A program made the position numbers and the translations under genes. The notes under the pieces were generated by a model. It was not told the origin of the DNA and searched no databases. It worked only from the letters and a program-made list of their open reading frames with translations. This document shows positions 1 to 12,513 of a stretch of 64,000 bases of DNA, piece after piece. Each line of letters opens with the position of its first letter. The first letter of the stretch is position 1. This stretch comes from Acidovorax sp. 107. Its GTDB lineage: Bacteria; Pseudomonadota; Gammaproteobacteria; Burkholderiales; Burkholderiaceae_C. Location of the stretch: NCBI RefSeq assembly GCF_003058055.1, contig NZ_QBTZ01000001.1, positions 2,501 through 66,500 on the forward strand. The letters are read 5' to 3'.

Positions 1-180
<180 letters not shown>

Positions 181-231
181 TGGAAAACTGCATTCAATAT
201 TGAACGCCCACACTTATCGGTTGTTGGAACA

Positions 232-308
232 GGGTCTGTAGCTCAGCTGGTTAGAGCACTGTGTTGATAACGCAGGGGTCGTTGGTTCGAGCCCAACTAG
301 ACCCACCA
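232..308 (+). tRNA. ileT: tRNA-Ile (anticodon GAT)
   Basis: A 77-nt cloverleaf with encoded CCA. The acceptor stem starts gggtctg, the D-arm carries agctcagctgg, the anticodon loop is ttgataa with anticodon GAT at 266-268, and the T-arm carries ggttcga. It lies in the 16S-23S spacer, the usual place for tRNA-Ile in bacterial rRNA operons. Confidence 0.98.
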
Positions 309-341
309 AATTCCGATGGCTAGATGCGGTAAGAGGACACT

Positions 342-417
342 GGGGGATTAGCTCAGCTGGGAGAGCACCTGCTTTGCAAGCAGGGGGTCGTCGGTTCGAT
401 CCCGTCATCCTCCACCA
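342..417 (+). tRNA. alaT: tRNA-Ala (anticodon TGC)
   Basis: A 76-nt cloverleaf with encoded CCA. The acceptor arm gggggat pairs with atcctcc (one G-U pair), the anticodon loop tttgcaa gives anticodon TGC at 375-377, and the T-arm carries ggttcga. It follows tRNA-Ile by 33 bases in the same spacer, as in other proteobacterial rRNA operons. Confidence 0.98.
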
Positions 418-809
418 CCCAACGACAAGAGAAGACTTCGGTCATTCAACACCAAAGCGGCTTTGCTAAGAGGCTGCTTTGTTGTTGATCAATATCGATT
501 GATCAATCGGCTGTTCTTTAAAAATTCATAGAGTCGAAATCAGAGTTGCCAGGGGAAACTGCACATTCGTAAAGGTTTAGTGCAGACCGTGCCCCTGGTG
601 ACAAATTTTTGATTGCGTCAAAACGAATGTTCAATGAGCAAACGTGATTGCGAAAGCGATTGCGAAGTAATTTGAACTCAGTAATGACGAATGTTTCTTG
701 ATAGTGATATCGAGGAATTATTCACATTACGGCATAACGCGCCAGGTGAAAGACCTGGCAAGTCCTTGAAGATGATGGCGATATCTTGAAAGAGATGTCA
801 AAGTTATAG
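418..809 (+). promoter_or_regulatory. Second half of the 16S-23S spacer with boxA-like element
   Basis: This 392-base spacer between tRNA-Ala and 23S holds no gene. At 511-524 it has ctgttctttaaaaa, which resembles the boxA element that recruits Nus factors for rRNA antitermination. The last bases (798-809) form the upstream strand of the 23S processing stem. I see no further tRNA in it. Confidence 0.75.

Positions 810-816
<7 letters not shown>
798..816 (+). repeat. 23S processing stem, upstream strand (partner 3680-3698)
   Basis: Bases 798-816 are perfectly complementary over 19 bp to bases 3680-3698 on the far side of the 23S gene. In the primary transcript the two would form the long helix that RNase III cuts to release pre-23S rRNA. 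The inner seven base pairs, ggtcaag with cttgacc, are the terminal helix of mature 23S. Confidence 0.9.
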
Positions 817-3687
<2,871 letters not shown>

Positions 3688-3830
3688 TATAACTTTGATA
3701 GCCAACACGCTCACCAGCGTGAAGCTCAAAGTCTGTTATGCCAAGTTAGACGCAGTCAAATACAAAAAATCTGATTCCAGACTCTATGAATTCGCCAGGC
3801 TGTTCACAAGAACAGCCCAGCACCAAGTTA

Positions 3831-3945
3831 TGCCTGATGACCATAGCAAGTTGGTACCACTCCTTCCCATCCCGAACAGGACAGTGAAACGACTTTGCGC
3901 CGATGATAGTGCGGGTTCCCGTGTGAAAGTAGGTCATCGTCAGGC
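3831..3945 (+). rRNA. rrf: 5S rRNA
   Basis: A gene of about 115 nt starting tgcctgatgaccatagcaag and ending gtcatcgtcaggc, whose ends pair to form helix I. The cccgaacaggacagtgaaac segment is typical of 5S loops B and C in Burkholderiales. It follows 23S by about 140 bases with no tRNA between. Confidence 0.95.
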
Positions 3946-3958
3946 TCTTACAGCCCAG

Positions 3959-3991
3959 AAAACCCCAGTCTCCAAAGGACTGGGGTTTTTT
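3959..3991 (+). terminator. Intrinsic terminator of the rRNA operon
   Basis: An inverted repeat, accccagtc (3962-3970) with gactggggt (3978-3986), is separated by a seven-base loop and followed by a run of T to 3991; A residues before the stem extend it. It stands 14 bases after 5S, so it is the end of the rRNA operon. Confidence 0.93.
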
Positions 3992-4205
3992 GCTTTGGAG
4001 CGCCAGATTCGCCACCGGGCTAGCTCTCAACGCACGCATCGGTTCCTAGCCCTTATCCCTCGCTTGGCACCTCTACTCGCCGCGAGACAATTGAGGCTGG
4101 CGAGAAGGCCTTGGCGTCACAATGCAGTCACCTCTCAGTGCTGACGCAAAGCTGCAGCGGAACTTGCCCGGCCGTGATCAAAAGACGACGGCTCCTTCGT
4201 CTGAT

Positions 4206-5285
4206 TCATACTCCGCCCGGCACGCGAAATCTTTGAACCCCGGCATGATCAAGAAGCCGCTCCAATTTCCCCTCCATCCACAGATAGTGCAGATGCGCGA
4301 GAGCCTCGCCCATGGCGAACGTTATCTGGTGCGTGTCCAGCGCGCGCTGAAACAGGATCGGCAAGGCGTCGGCAGCGCTGAGGGCTTGGTTTTGGGCGGC
4401 TTGCATGATTTCCTCAAGGCGCTCGCGGTGATGGGTCTGCAATTGAGCGATGCGCGTGGCCAGGCCCGTAAAGGGTTTTCCGTGCGACGGCAGCACCAGC
4501 GTGTTTTCTGGCAACTCCAGATAGCGCAACAGCGAAGTCAGGAAAAGTTGCAGCGGATTGGCTTCTGGCTCACTGGCATGAACGCTGACATTGGTAGAGA
4601 TGCGCGGAAGCACCATGTCGCCGCTGATGAGCGTGCTCAACTCCGTGCTGAACAAAGCGATGTGTTCGGGGGCGTGGCCGTAGCCACCGATGCAACGCCA
4701 CGCTCGTCCTCCGATGTCCAAGGTGTCTCCGTCCATCATCCTGCGAAAGCGAGTTGGCAACGCGGGAACCAGGGTCGGGAAATAGGAGGATCGGCCTCGG
4801 ACATGGGCTAAAAAGGCGGCATCTTGTGCCCCGTGCAGGGCATAAAAGTCGGCCCCCGCTTCTCCGCCAAACCCTTGTGGGTCGTACACGGCGACCCGTG
4901 CCACGTTGTAGTCGGTGGCACTGATCCACAAGCGCACGTCCCAGCGCTCGCACAGCCAGTGCGCCAGACCAATGTGGTCTGGATGCATGTGGGTCACGAT
5001 GACCCGCAGGATAGGCAAGCCCCCTAGGCAATTGACGAATACCTGCTCCCACTGCGCACGGGTGGTAGCGCTGTCGATGCAGCAGTCCACCACGGTCCAC
5101 CCGTCCACCAGCACACCGCCGGCATCAGGTTGCCGGTCGCGCAGCAGCCACAGATTGATGTGGTCGAGCGCGAAGGGAAGGCCCATGCGTATCCAGTAGA
5201 CACCCGGCGCGACCTCGATGGCGTCGCCCTCTGGAGGGAGCGTGTCACCCAGCGGATAGTGGATCTGATGTTCTAGTGGATTCAT
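4206..5285 (-). CDS. Metallo-beta-lactamase-fold hydrolase (LACTB2-like)
   Basis: A 359-aa protein with the zinc-binding motif THMHPDHIG of the metallo-beta-lactamase superfamily, further metal ligands in GYGHAPEH and SGDMV, and a C-terminal helical part as in LACTB2-type hydrolases. The substrate cannot be read from sequence; thioesters or other acyl esters are plausible because it is divergent from the LiuR regulator and shares its operator region. The start MNPLEHQ at 5285 was chosen over an upstream ATG because it leaves the palindromic operator (5309-5329) outside the gene. It likely belongs to the leucine/isovalerate regulon. Function in detail is inference. Confidence 0.88.
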   Translation of the reverse strand: MNPLEHQIHYPLGDTLPPEGDAIEVAPGVYWIRMGLPFALDHINLWLLRDRQPDAGGVLVDGWTVVDCCIDSATTRAQWEQVFVNCLGGLPILRVIVTHMHPDHIGLAHWLCERWDVRLWISATDYNVARVAVYDPQGFGGEAGADFYALHGAQDAAFLAHVRGRSSYFPTLVPALPTRFRRMMDGDTLDIGGRAWRCIGGYGHAPEHIALFSTELSTLISGDMVLPRISTNVSVHASEPEANPLQLFLTSLLRYLELPENTLVLPSHGKPFTGLATRIAQLQTHHRERLEEIMQAAQNQALSAADALPILFQRALDTHQITFAMGEALAHLHYLWMEGKLERLLDHAGVQRFRVPGGV

Positions 5286-5308
5286 GGCAACGATTGGATG
5301 GGTTAGCA

Positions 5309-5329
5309 TTGACGTTAACGTAAACGTCA
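5309..5329. promoter_or_regulatory. Probable LiuR operator 1
   Basis: The palindrome tgacgtt-aacgta-aacgtca lies between the divergent metallo-hydrolase and liuR genes. It shares ttgacgt.. and taaacgt with the site at 5814-5835. MerR-family LiuR regulators are known to bind such tgacgtnnacgta-type palindromes. Assignment rests on motif, symmetry and position next to the regulator gene. Confidence 0.8.
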
Positions 5330-5410
5330 TGCGCTCAATGCATTGTAGGGACCAGCCGCCACCGGGCTGTCTCCTGCGCGAAACCGACTCTGCTGTGTGC
5401 AGCACCCACT

Positions 5411-5806
5411 ATGGCCAATACCTACACCATCAGCGATCTCGCCAAAGAATTCGATCTCACCACCCGGGCAATCCGTTTCTACGAAGACATGGGCTTGTTG
5501 CAGCCTGAGCGCACTGGGTCTGCGGGCCGCAACCGGGTGTATAGCGCGCGCGACCGCACGCGGCTGCGCCTGACGCTGCGGGCCAAGCGCCTCGGGCTGT
5601 CCCTGACGGAGGCCAAGGAGATCATCGATCTCTATGACAGCCCCCGCGATACGGGCGTGCAACTGCGCAAATTCCTGGACGTGCTGGTCGTCCATCGCAA
5701 GCAGCTCGAAGAGCAAATGGCCGATCTCCAAGCCAACCTGGAAGAGGTGCGCGAGCACGAAGAAGAGGCGCGAACGCTGTTGGTCAAGGTGGAAAAGCAA
5801 AATTGA
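5411..5806 (+). CDS. liuR: MerR-family regulator of leucine/isovalerate degradation
   Basis: A 131-aa MerR-type regulator: an N-terminal winged helix with the sequence YTISDLAKEFDLTTRAIRFY (residues 5-24), then a coiled-coil dimerisation helix rich in Glu, Leu and Arg to the C terminus, without the Cys metal ligands of metal-sensing MerR proteins. The family LiuR controls branched-chain amino acid degradation genes in gamma- and beta-proteobacteria. Here matching palindromes lie on both sides of the gene, one before the divergent hydrolase and one before the thioesterase-ivd unit, so it probably controls both and itself. The ligand is not visible. Confidence 0.9.
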   Translation: MANTYTISDLAKEFDLTTRAIRFYEDMGLLQPERTGSAGRNRVYSARDRTRLRLTLRAKRLGLSLTEAKEIIDLYDSPRDTGVQLRKFLDVLVVHRKQLEEQMADLQANLEEVREHEEEARTLLVKVEKQN

Positions 5807-5813
5807 TTCATAA

Positions 5814-5835
5814 TTGACGTTTACGTAAACGTAAA
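5814..5835. promoter_or_regulatory. Probable LiuR operator 2
   Basis: A perfect 16-bp palindrome, acgtttacgtaaacgt (5817-5832), within ttgacgtttacgtaaacgta. It sits in the 42-base gap between liuR and the thioesterase gene and ends 13 bases before the GTG start, where it could block the promoter of the thioesterase-ivd unit. Confidence 0.85.
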
Positions 5836-5848
5836 TCAGGAGAGCACT

Positions 5849-6310
5849 GTGAGTCTGGCCCCTTTTGAGCCGCGTTGCCTCGACTATGCCGACCGCGTGC
5901 GCCACAGCTTTGCGCGCCAGGGGGCCATGCAGACTTTGGGCGCTGCGCTGGGTCTGGTCGCGCCGGGCGCGGTGGATATTGAGTTGTCATGGGCTGCCGC
6001 GCTGACCCAGCAACACGGCTTCCTCCATGCCGGCATGGTCGCTACAGCGCTGGATTCGGCGTGCGGATATGCCGGTTTCACTCTGATGGCGGCCGAGGCG
6101 GCAGTGCTCACCATTGAATTCAAGATCAACTTGCTGGCCCCGGCCAAGGGCGAGCGGTTTCGCATGGAAGGGCGGGTGCTGAAGCCCGGCCGCACCATCA
6201 CCGTGTGCGAAGGCCGTGCCTTCGCCATCGAGGGCTCCCAAGAAAAACTGGTCGCCACCATGGGTTGCACACTCATGGCAGTGACCGGGCGCGACCACAT
6301 CCAGGGCTGA
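5849..6310 (+). CDS. PaaI-family hotdog thioesterase
   Basis: A 153-aa single-domain hotdog-fold protein. The segment with [27 protein letters not shown] matches the PaaI-type helix with its HGG-like catalytic region, followed by the [17 protein letters not shown] strand pair. Such enzymes hydrolyse small acyl-CoA or aryl-CoA thioesters. It starts with GTG after cagga and directly follows the second LiuR palindrome, 41 bases before ivd. A likely role is relief of trapped CoA during branched-chain acyl-CoA degradation; that is inference from context. Confidence 0.87.
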   Translation: MSLAPFEPRCLDYADRVRHSFARQGAMQTLGAALGLVAPGAVDIELSWAAALTQQHGFLHAGMVATALDSACGYAGFTLMAAEAAVLTIEFKINLLAPAKGERFRMEGRVLKPGRTITVCEGRAFAIEGSQEKLVATMGCTLMAVTGRDHIQG

Positions 6311-6351
6311 AGCCCGTCCATTTCACTACCCGTTACGAGGAGACATTCACC

Positions 6352-7542
6352 ATGAGCATTCCCGCCAACCTTCCAGGCCTCAATTTCCAGTTGGGCGAAG
6401 ACATCGACGCCCTGCGCGACGCCGTGCGCGACTTCGCGCAGGCAGAGATCGCTCCCCGTGCGGCAGAGATTGACCGCAATGACCAGTTCCCCATGGACCT
6501 GTGGCGCAAGATGGGGGACCTTGGCGTACTGGGCATCACGGTGCCGGAGCAGTATGGTGGCGCCGCTATGGGCTACCTAGCCCACATGGTGGCGATGGAG
6601 GAAATCTCGCGTGCCAGTGCCTCGGTCGGCTTGTCCTACGGCGCACACAGCAACCTGTGCGTGAACCAGATCAACCGCAACGGCAACGAGGCACAAAAGG
6701 CCAAGTATCTTTCCAAGCTCATCAGCGGTGAGCACGTGGGCGCGTTGGCCATGAGCGAACCCGGCGCGGGCTCGGACGTGATCAGCATGAAGCTCAAGGC
6801 TGAGGACAAGGGCGGCTACTACCTGCTCAACGGCAGCAAGATGTGGATCACCAACGGCCCCGATGCCGACACGCTCGTGGTCTATGCCAAGACCGAGCCT
6901 GAATTGGGCGCGCGCGGCGTGACCGCTTTCCTGATCGAAAAGGGCATGAAGGGCTTCTCGATTGCGCAGAAGCTCGACAAGCTGGGCATGCGCGGTAGCC
7001 ACACGGGCGAGCTGGTGTTCCAGGACGTCGAAGTGCCCGCAGAGAACGTACTGGGCGGTCTCAACATGGGCGCCAAGGTGTTGATGAGCGGCTTGGACTA
7101 CGAACGCGCGGTGTTGACCGGCGGCCCGCTGGGCATCATGCAGTCGGTCATGGACAACGTGATCCCTTACATTCACGACCGCAAGCAGTTCGGCCAGAGC
7201 ATTGGCGAGTTCCAGCTCATCCAGGGCAAGGTGGCCGACATGTACACCGTGCTGCAGGCGGGGCGCTCGTTTGCCTACACTGTAGCCAAGAACCTCGACA
7301 TGCTGGGCACCGACCACGTGCGCCAGGTGCGCAAGGACTGCGCCAGTGTGATCCTGTGGTGCGCCGAGAAAGCCACCTGGATGGCGGGCGAAGGCGTGCA
7401 GATCTATGGTGGCAACGGCTACATCAACGAATACCCGCTGGGCCGCCTGTGGCGCGATGCCAAGTTGTATGAAATCGGGGCGGGCACCAGCGAGATTCGC
7501 CGCATGCTGATTGGCCGCGAGCTGTTTGCTGAGACCTGCTGA
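6352..7542 (+). CDS. liuA: Isovaleryl-CoA dehydrogenase
   Basis: A 396-aa acyl-CoA dehydrogenase that converts isovaleryl-CoA to 3-methylcrotonyl-CoA with FAD, passing electrons to ETF. The catalytic glutamate is in the isovaleryl-specific place: [14 protein letters not shown] puts Glu at residue 251, while the C-terminal position that carries Glu in short-chain enzymes is Ala-Gly here ([12 protein letters not shown]). This pattern is what separates isovaleryl-CoA dehydrogenases from SCAD/MCAD. FAD-binding signatures [10 protein letters not shown] and [15 protein letters not shown] are present. The ATG follows gaggagacattcacc. Probably under LiuR control. Confidence 0.95.
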   Translation: MSIPANLPGLNFQLGEDIDALRDAVRDFAQAEIAPRAAEIDRNDQFPMDLWRKMGDLGVLGITVPEQYGGAAMGYLAHMVAMEEISRASASVGLSYGAHSNLCVNQINRNGNEAQKAKYLSKLISGEHVGALAMSEPGAGSDVISMKLKAEDKGGYYLLNGSKMWITNGPDADTLVVYAKTEPELGARGVTAFLIEKGMKGFSIAQKLDKLGMRGSHTGELVFQDVEVPAENVLGGLNMGAKVLMSGLDYERAVLTGGPLGIMQSVMDNVIPYIHDRKQFGQSIGEFQLIQGKVADMYTVLQAGRSFAYTVAKNLDMLGTDHVRQVRKDCASVILWCAEKATWMAGEGVQIYGGNGYINEYPLGRLWRDAKLYEIGAGTSEIRRMLIGRELFAETC

Positions 7543-7578
7543 CCTGCCCTTACTGAAAACCTCACAGACCAAAACACC

Positions 7579-8238
7579 ATGCCTTCCTCGATCGACGACC
7601 TGTTTGTTCACAATCGCGCCTGGGCAGCCCGGATGGAGAGCGAGCGGCCAGGCTTCTTCACCAACCTGCTGGCGCAGCAGAAGCCCAAGTACATGTGGAT
7701 CGGCTGCTCCGACAGCCGGGTGCCAGCCAACCAGATCACCGGGTTGGAGCCCGGCGAAGTGTTCGTGCACCGCAATGTGGCCAACGTGGTGGTGCCCACC
7801 GACCTCAACTGCCTGTCCACCATCCAGTACGCGGTGGACCAGCTGCGGGTGGAGCACCTGATGGTGGTGGGCCACTACGGCTGCGGCGGCGTGCTGGCGG
7901 CACTGGAGGGCACCCGCGTCGGTTTGGCAGACAACTGGATCCGCCACGTGACCGATGTGCGCGACCGTCACCGCGACCTGATCGCCGCCACCGCGCCTGA
8001 AGGGCGCCACGACGTGCTGTGCGAGCTCAACGCCATCGAGCAGGTGGTGAACATCGCCCAGACCACCGTGATGCTCGACGCCTGGGGGCGGGGCCAGAAG
8101 GTCACGCTGCATGGTTGGTGCTACGGGCTCAAGGACGGGCTCATCAACAACCTGCACATGTCGGTGGATAGCACCGAAGGCCTGGAATCGCTGTACAAGG
8201 CAGCGATTGCCGGCGTGGCTGCCACCCGGCGGCAGTAA
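7579..8238 (+). CDS. can: Beta-class carbonic anhydrase
   Basis: A 219-aa enzyme that interconverts CO2 and bicarbonate. Zinc ligands and the Asp-Arg dyad are visible: GCSDSRVP (Cys43, Asp45, Arg47) and HYGCGG (His99, Cys102). The length and the C-terminal [11 protein letters not shown] block match the Can/CynT-type cytoplasmic family. It lies 36 bases after ivd on the same strand. Since the pathway's carboxylase (genes at 29039 and 32694) consumes bicarbonate, a local supply role is attractive but inferred; general CO2 homeostasis is the alternative. Confidence 0.93.
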   Translation: MPSSIDDLFVHNRAWAARMESERPGFFTNLLAQQKPKYMWIGCSDSRVPANQITGLEPGEVFVHRNVANVVVPTDLNCLSTIQYAVDQLRVEHLMVVGHYGCGGVLAALEGTRVGLADNWIRHVTDVRDRHRDLIAATAPEGRHDVLCELNAIEQVVNIAQTTVMLDAWGRGQKVTLHGWCYGLKDGLINNLHMSVDSTEGLESLYKAAIAGVAATRRQ

Positions 8239-8282
8239 GCCGGGCGCCCCTGCCCACGCTTGCGACGGTTGCGCTGACAAGG

Positions 8283-10100
8283 ATGCCTGATACCATGTTC
8301 CCGCAACGCCTGGATGCCCCACAGGCCTATGGCATTGCCAAGGCCATGATGGACGGCTTCAACCGCCACTACCGGCTGTTCCGCACCGAGTCTGCGCGGG
8401 CCAAGCACCGCTTTGAAACCGCCGACTGGCATGGCCAGCAGCGGGCGCAGCGCGAGCGCATCGAGTTCTATGACCTACGGGTGAAGGAATGTGTGCGCCG
8501 CCTGGAGAAAGAGTTCGAGGCCGGCGCGCAGCCCATGGATGTGTGGCACCAGGTCAAGCTGCATTACATCGGCTTGCTGGTCAACCACCACCAGCCCGAG
8601 CTGGCCGAGACATTCTTCAACTCGGTCACCACCAAGATCCTGCACCGCACGCATTTCCACAACGACTTCATCTTTGTGCGGCCTGCGGTCAGCACCGAAT
8701 ACATCGAGAACGACGAACCCGCAGCGCGGCCCACCTACCGCGCCTACTACCCGACGCGCGACACGCTGGGAGAAACGTTCCAGGCCATCATCGAGAACTT
8801 CCAGCTCCAGCGCGAATTTGTCGACCTGCAGCGCGACACGGCCTGCGTGGTGGCCGCCATGCGTGGGCGCCTCGACAAGGTGCGGCTGCGCACCAACTTC
8901 CAGATCCAGGTGCTCACCAGCCTGTTCTTCCGCAACAAGGGCGCTTATGTGGTGGGCAAGATCATCAATGGCTTCCACGAGGTGCCGTTTGCGCTGCCCA
9001 TCCTGCATGACGACAGCGGCAGGTTGTACATCGACGCGGCCCTGTTTGGCGAAGACGACATGCAGATGCTGTTCAGCTTTGCCCGCGCCTACTTCATGGT
9101 GGACATGGAGGTGCCCAGCGCCTATGTGCAGTTTTTGCGCAGCCTCATGCCGCGCAAGCCGCGCGCCGAAATCTACAACGCCCTGGGCCTGGCCAAGCAA
9201 GGCAAGACACTGTTCTACCGCGACTTCCTGTACCACCTGAAGCACTCCAGCGACCAGTTCCGCATCGCGCCCGGTATCAAGGGCATGGTGATGCTGGTGT
9301 TCGACCTGCCGAGCTTTCCGTTCGTTTTCAAGCTCATCAAGGATTACTTTCCGCACCAGAAGGAAACCACGCGCGAGCAGATCAAGGCCAAGTACCTGCT
9401 GGTGAAGCAGCACGACCGCGTGGGCCGCATGGCCGACACGCTGGAGTACAGCGAGGTCGCCTTTCCGCGCGACCGTTTTGACGATGCGCTCATCGCCGAG
9501 ATCGAGAAGTTCGCCCCCAGCCAGCTCGAAATCAGCGACCGCGACGGCGATGGCCAGACCGAGGTGATCATCAAGCACCTGTACATCGAGCGGCGCATGA
9601 TTCCGCTCAATATCTACCTTCAAGAGGCTTTTGATACCGGCCTCGCCGACCCGCGCGCGCGCCAGCAGATGGAGCACAGCGTCATCGAATACGGCAACGC
9701 CATCAAGGACCTCGTGGCCGCCAACATCTTCCCTGGCGACATGCTCTGGAAGAACTTCGGCGTCACGCGCAACGGCAAGGTCGTGTTCTACGACTACGAC
9801 GAGATCGAATACCTCACCGACTGCAACTTCCGCCGCGTGCCCACGCCGCGCAACGAGGAAGAAGAGATGAGCGGCGAGATCTGGTACAGCGTGGGCCCGC
9901 GCGATGTGTTCCCCGAAACCTTTGGCCCCTTCCTGCTCGGCAACGACGCGGTGCGCGAGGTCTTCATGCAGCACCACGCCGACCTGCTCGACGCCGCGTT
10001 CTGGCAGTCGCACAAGGAGCGCATCCAGGCAGGCCACATGTTCGATGTGTTCCCTTACGACACGGAACGGCGCTTTGCGCAGCGCGCTGCGGCAGGCTGA
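8283..10100 (+). CDS. aceK: Isocitrate dehydrogenase kinase/phosphatase
   Basis: A 605-aa AceK, the bifunctional enzyme that phosphorylates and dephosphorylates isocitrate dehydrogenase and so splits carbon between the Krebs cycle and the glyoxylate bypass. Family blocks are plain: [19 protein letters not shown], the loop [20 protein letters not shown] and the kinase active-site region ILWKNFGV-like ([25 protein letters not shown]). The first ATG (8283) is used; ATG at 8295 is nearly as good. No aceA or aceB is nearby, which is usual in Burkholderiales. It follows the carbonic anhydrase by 44 bases. Confidence 0.96.
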   Translation: MPDTMFPQRLDAPQAYGIAKAMMDGFNRHYRLFRTESARAKHRFETADWHGQQRAQRERIEFYDLRVKECVRRLEKEFEAGAQPMDVWHQVKLHYIGLLVNHHQPELAETFFNSVTTKILHRTHFHNDFIFVRPAVSTEYIENDEPAARPTYRAYYPTRDTLGETFQAIIENFQLQREFVDLQRDTACVVAAMRGRLDKVRLRTNFQIQVLTSLFFRNKGAYVVGKIINGFHEVPFALPILHDDSGRLYIDAALFGEDDMQMLFSFARAYFMVDMEVPSAYVQFLRSLMPRKPRAEIYNALGLAKQGKTLFYRDFLYHLKHSSDQFRIAPGIKGMVMLVFDLPSFPFVFKLIKDYFPHQKETTREQIKAKYLLVKQHDRVGRMADTLEYSEVAFPRDRFDDALIAEIEKFAPSQLEISDRDGDGQTEVIIKHLYIERRMIPLNIYLQEAFDTGLADPRARQQMEHSVIEYGNAIKDLVAANIFPGDMLWKNFGVTRNGKVVFYDYDEIEYLTDCNFRRVPTPRNEEEEMSGEIWYSVGPRDVFPETFGPFLLGNDAVREVFMQHHADLLDAAFWQSHKERIQAGHMFDVFPYDTERRFAQRAAAG

Positions 10101-10181
10101 CCGCTCGCGAAGCCCCGGTTTTCACCTCCCACTTTCCCCCAGAACACCTTCCCTCTGACCCTTACCCAGGAGACCTTCCCC

Positions 10182-11369
10182 ATGTCCATCCAAGACCCCA
10201 TCGTCATCGTCGGCGCCGCGCGCACCCCCATGGGCTCGCTGCAGGGCGACTTCTCCAGCCTGGCCGCGCACGATCTGGGTGGTGCTGCCATCAAGGCCGC
10301 CATCGAGCGCGCCGGTGTGTCGCCTGACGCCGTGGGCGAAGTGCTGTTCGGCAACTGCCTGATGGCTGGCCAGGGCCAGGCGCCCGCACGCCAGGCCGCG
10401 TTCAAGGGCGGCCTGCCCAAGGGGGCAGGCGCGGTCACGCTCAGCAAGATGTGCGGCTCCGGCATGAAGGCCGCGATGATGGCGCACGACATGCTGCTGG
10501 CGGGCACGCACGACGTGATGGTGGCGGGCGGCATGGAGAGCATGACCAACGCTCCCTACCTGCTGCAAAAGGGCCGCGGCGGCTACCGCCTGGGCCACGA
10601 CCGCATCTTCGACCACATGATGCTCGACGGCCTGGAAGATGCGTACGAAGCGGGCCGCAGCATGGGCACCTTTGGCGAAGACTGCGCTGCCAAGTACAGC
10701 TTCACGCGCGAACAGCAGGACGCGTTTGCCACGGCCAGCGTGCAGCGCGCCAAGGCTGCTACCGAATCCGGCGCGTTTGCGGCCGAGATCGTGCCCGTGA
10801 CCGTCAAGACCCGCGCGGGTGAAACCGTGGTCTCGGTGGATGAAGGTCCCGGCAAGGTCAAGCTCGAAAAAATCGCCACCTTAAAGCCAGCGTTCAAGAA
10901 GGACGGCACCATCACCGCCGCCTCCAGTTCCAGCATCAACGACGGCGCCGCCGCGCTGGTGATGATGCGCGAGTCCACCGCCAAGAAGCTGGGCGCCAAG
11001 CCCCTGGCTCGCATCGTGAGCCACGCCACGCACGCGCAAGAGCCCGAATGGTTTGCCACCGCCCCGCTGGGCGCCACGCAGAAGGCGCTGGCCAAGGCCG
11101 GCTGGCAAGTGGGCGACGTGCAGTTGTGGGAGATCAACGAAGCCTTTGCCGTGGTGCCCATGGCGCTGATGAAGGAGCTGGATCTGCCCCACGACAAGGT
11201 CAACGTGAACGGCGGCGCCTGCGCGCTGGGCCACCCCATCGGCGCCAGCGGTGCGCGCATCATGGTCACGCTGATGTATGCGCTCAAGGCGCGGGGCCTG
11301 ACCAAGGGCCTGGCCACGCTGTGCATCGGCGGTGGCGAGGCCACGGCCGTGGCGCTGGAACTCGTCTGA
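10182..11369 (+). CDS. Acetyl-CoA C-acetyltransferase (thiolase)
   Basis: A 395-aa biosynthetic-type thiolase II that interconverts acetoacetyl-CoA and two acetyl-CoA. Catalytic residues are visible: nucleophilic Cys91 in LSKMCGSGMKA, the NEAFA motif, the GGACALGHPIGASGAR histidine, and the second cysteine in LATLCIGGGEA. In a leucine pathway it would process acetoacetate-derived acetoacetyl-CoA. The start follows a clear aggaga Shine-Dalgarno sequence. AtoB, PhaA and BktB cannot be told apart here. Confidence 0.93.
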   Translation: MSIQDPIVIVGAARTPMGSLQGDFSSLAAHDLGGAAIKAAIERAGVSPDAVGEVLFGNCLMAGQGQAPARQAAFKGGLPKGAGAVTLSKMCGSGMKAAMMAHDMLLAGTHDVMVAGGMESMTNAPYLLQKGRGGYRLGHDRIFDHMMLDGLEDAYEAGRSMGTFGEDCAAKYSFTREQQDAFATASVQRAKAATESGAFAAEIVPVTVKTRAGETVVSVDEGPGKVKLEKIATLKPAFKKDGTITAASSSSINDGAAALVMMRESTAKKLGAKPLARIVSHATHAQEPEWFATAPLGATQKALAKAGWQVGDVQLWEINEAFAVVPMALMKELDLPHDKVNVNGGACALGHPIGASGARIMVTLMYALKARGLTKGLATLCIGGGEATAVALELV

Positions 11370-11418
11370 GGCCGCTGGCTGGAGATGGGATGATCCCCGA
11401 CTTTGTACAAGGACCGCG

Positions 11419-12498
11419 ATGACCACTCCCTCTCCCGCCATCGGCGCCTTCTGGCGCGCGTTTTCTGATGCCCAGGCATCGCTCCAGGCCCTGTCGTTGC
11501 GCGAGCGCGTGGGGGCGGCCAATGTGCTGATGGAGCAGCACCTGGACGGCCTGGCGCTGGAGATGTCCGGTGGCGACGCCGACGCCGTGGTGGACCTCAT
11601 CGTCACGGCCCATGGCAGCATCGAGCGTTTTCCGCTGCTGGCACAGGTGGTGGCGGCCGCACCCGCGCTGCCGCACTACCGCGTGCGCGCGTTTCGCGAG
11701 CGCACCACGCAGCCGGACTTTCCCATCGGCATGGAAGGTTTCGAGCTGGCCACGTCCGACGTGCTGGTGGCGCTGGAGCAGGACGGCGGGCAGGCGGCGC
11801 TGGAGATCCGCTTTGGCCGCGAGATCCCCAGCGACTACCAGGACCACGCACGCAACATGGCGTTCATCATGCTCGACCATGTGCTGGGCGAATACGACTT
11901 TGCCGTGAAGGTGGGCGCGGTGGACTTCGTGGGCGACCCGGACGACGCCTACACTCCCTGGGTGCCGCTGAGCCAGCTGCCCCCGGTGTTCGACCGCTAC
12001 TGGACCGAAACCCTGGGCCACACCGGCCACTTCCCCACGGGCGAGGCCGAGTGGGACGGGCTGGAGCTGCAGTTTGACTGCCCCATCGACGAAGACGGCA
12101 ACGAGCTGCCCGCCGACGATGTGGAAGGCGGCGACGCGCCCGAGACCGGCGTGGTCATGGTCAACACCAGCGCCAACGCGGTGGCCATGCGCGCCGACCT
12201 GGCCTACGCCCTGACGGTGGACCTGGCGGTGCCCGACAGCGGCACCCTGAGCGCCGTGCAAGCCCTGCAGGATCAGGCCGCCACCGTGCTGCAAGTGCCG
12301 CAGTTGGGCATTCTGGTGCTGACGCTGATGCGCGCGGGGCGCCGACAGGCGCTGTATTACGTGAGCGACGAACAACTGGCCAAGCAGGCGCTGGCGCCTC
12401 TGCTGCTGCGCGATGAGGCGGCATCGCTGGAGCTAAAGGTGGCGTACGACCCTGCGTGGTCGGGCTATTTCGAGTACGCCGGCTACCTGTCTGCCTGA
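11419..12498 (+). CDS. DUF695-type protein of unknown function
   Basis: A 359-aa soluble acidic protein. The C-terminal third (ILVLTLMRAGRRQALYYVSD... followed by YDPAWSGYFEYAGYL) resembles DUF695 domains, whose function is unknown. The N-terminal part looks like a second related module (YRVRAFRERTTQPDFPIGMEGFEL). There is no signal peptide or membrane helix. ATG at 11419 follows aaggaccgcg and comes 49 bases after the thiolase stop, so co-transcription with the acyl-CoA genes is likely, but no enzymatic role can be named. Confidence 0.75.
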   Translation: MTTPSPAIGAFWRAFSDAQASLQALSLRERVGAANVLMEQHLDGLALEMSGGDADAVVDLIVTAHGSIERFPLLAQVVAAAPALPHYRVRAFRERTTQPDFPIGMEGFELATSDVLVALEQDGGQAALEIRFGREIPSDYQDHARNMAFIMLDHVLGEYDFAVKVGAVDFVGDPDDAYTPWVPLSQLPPVFDRYWTETLGHTGHFPTGEAEWDGLELQFDCPIDEDGNELPADDVEGGDAPETGVVMVNTSANAVAMRADLAYALTVDLAVPDSGTLSAVQALQDQAATVLQVPQLGILVLTLMRAGRRQALYYVSDEQLAKQALAPLLLRDEAASLELKVAYDPAWSGYFEYAGYLSA

Positions 12499-12513
12499 GC
12501 TTGCGGTGCTGCC

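Noticed and set aside
3699..3830. Possible tRNA between 23S and 5S
   Set aside because: Searched by eye for a cloverleaf with ggttcga-type T-arm; none found.
4122..4811. Plus-strand frame opposite the metallo-hydrolase
   Set aside because: It overlaps the hydrolase gene, which has clear zinc motifs; the plus-strand product looks like random Gln/Arg-rich sequence.
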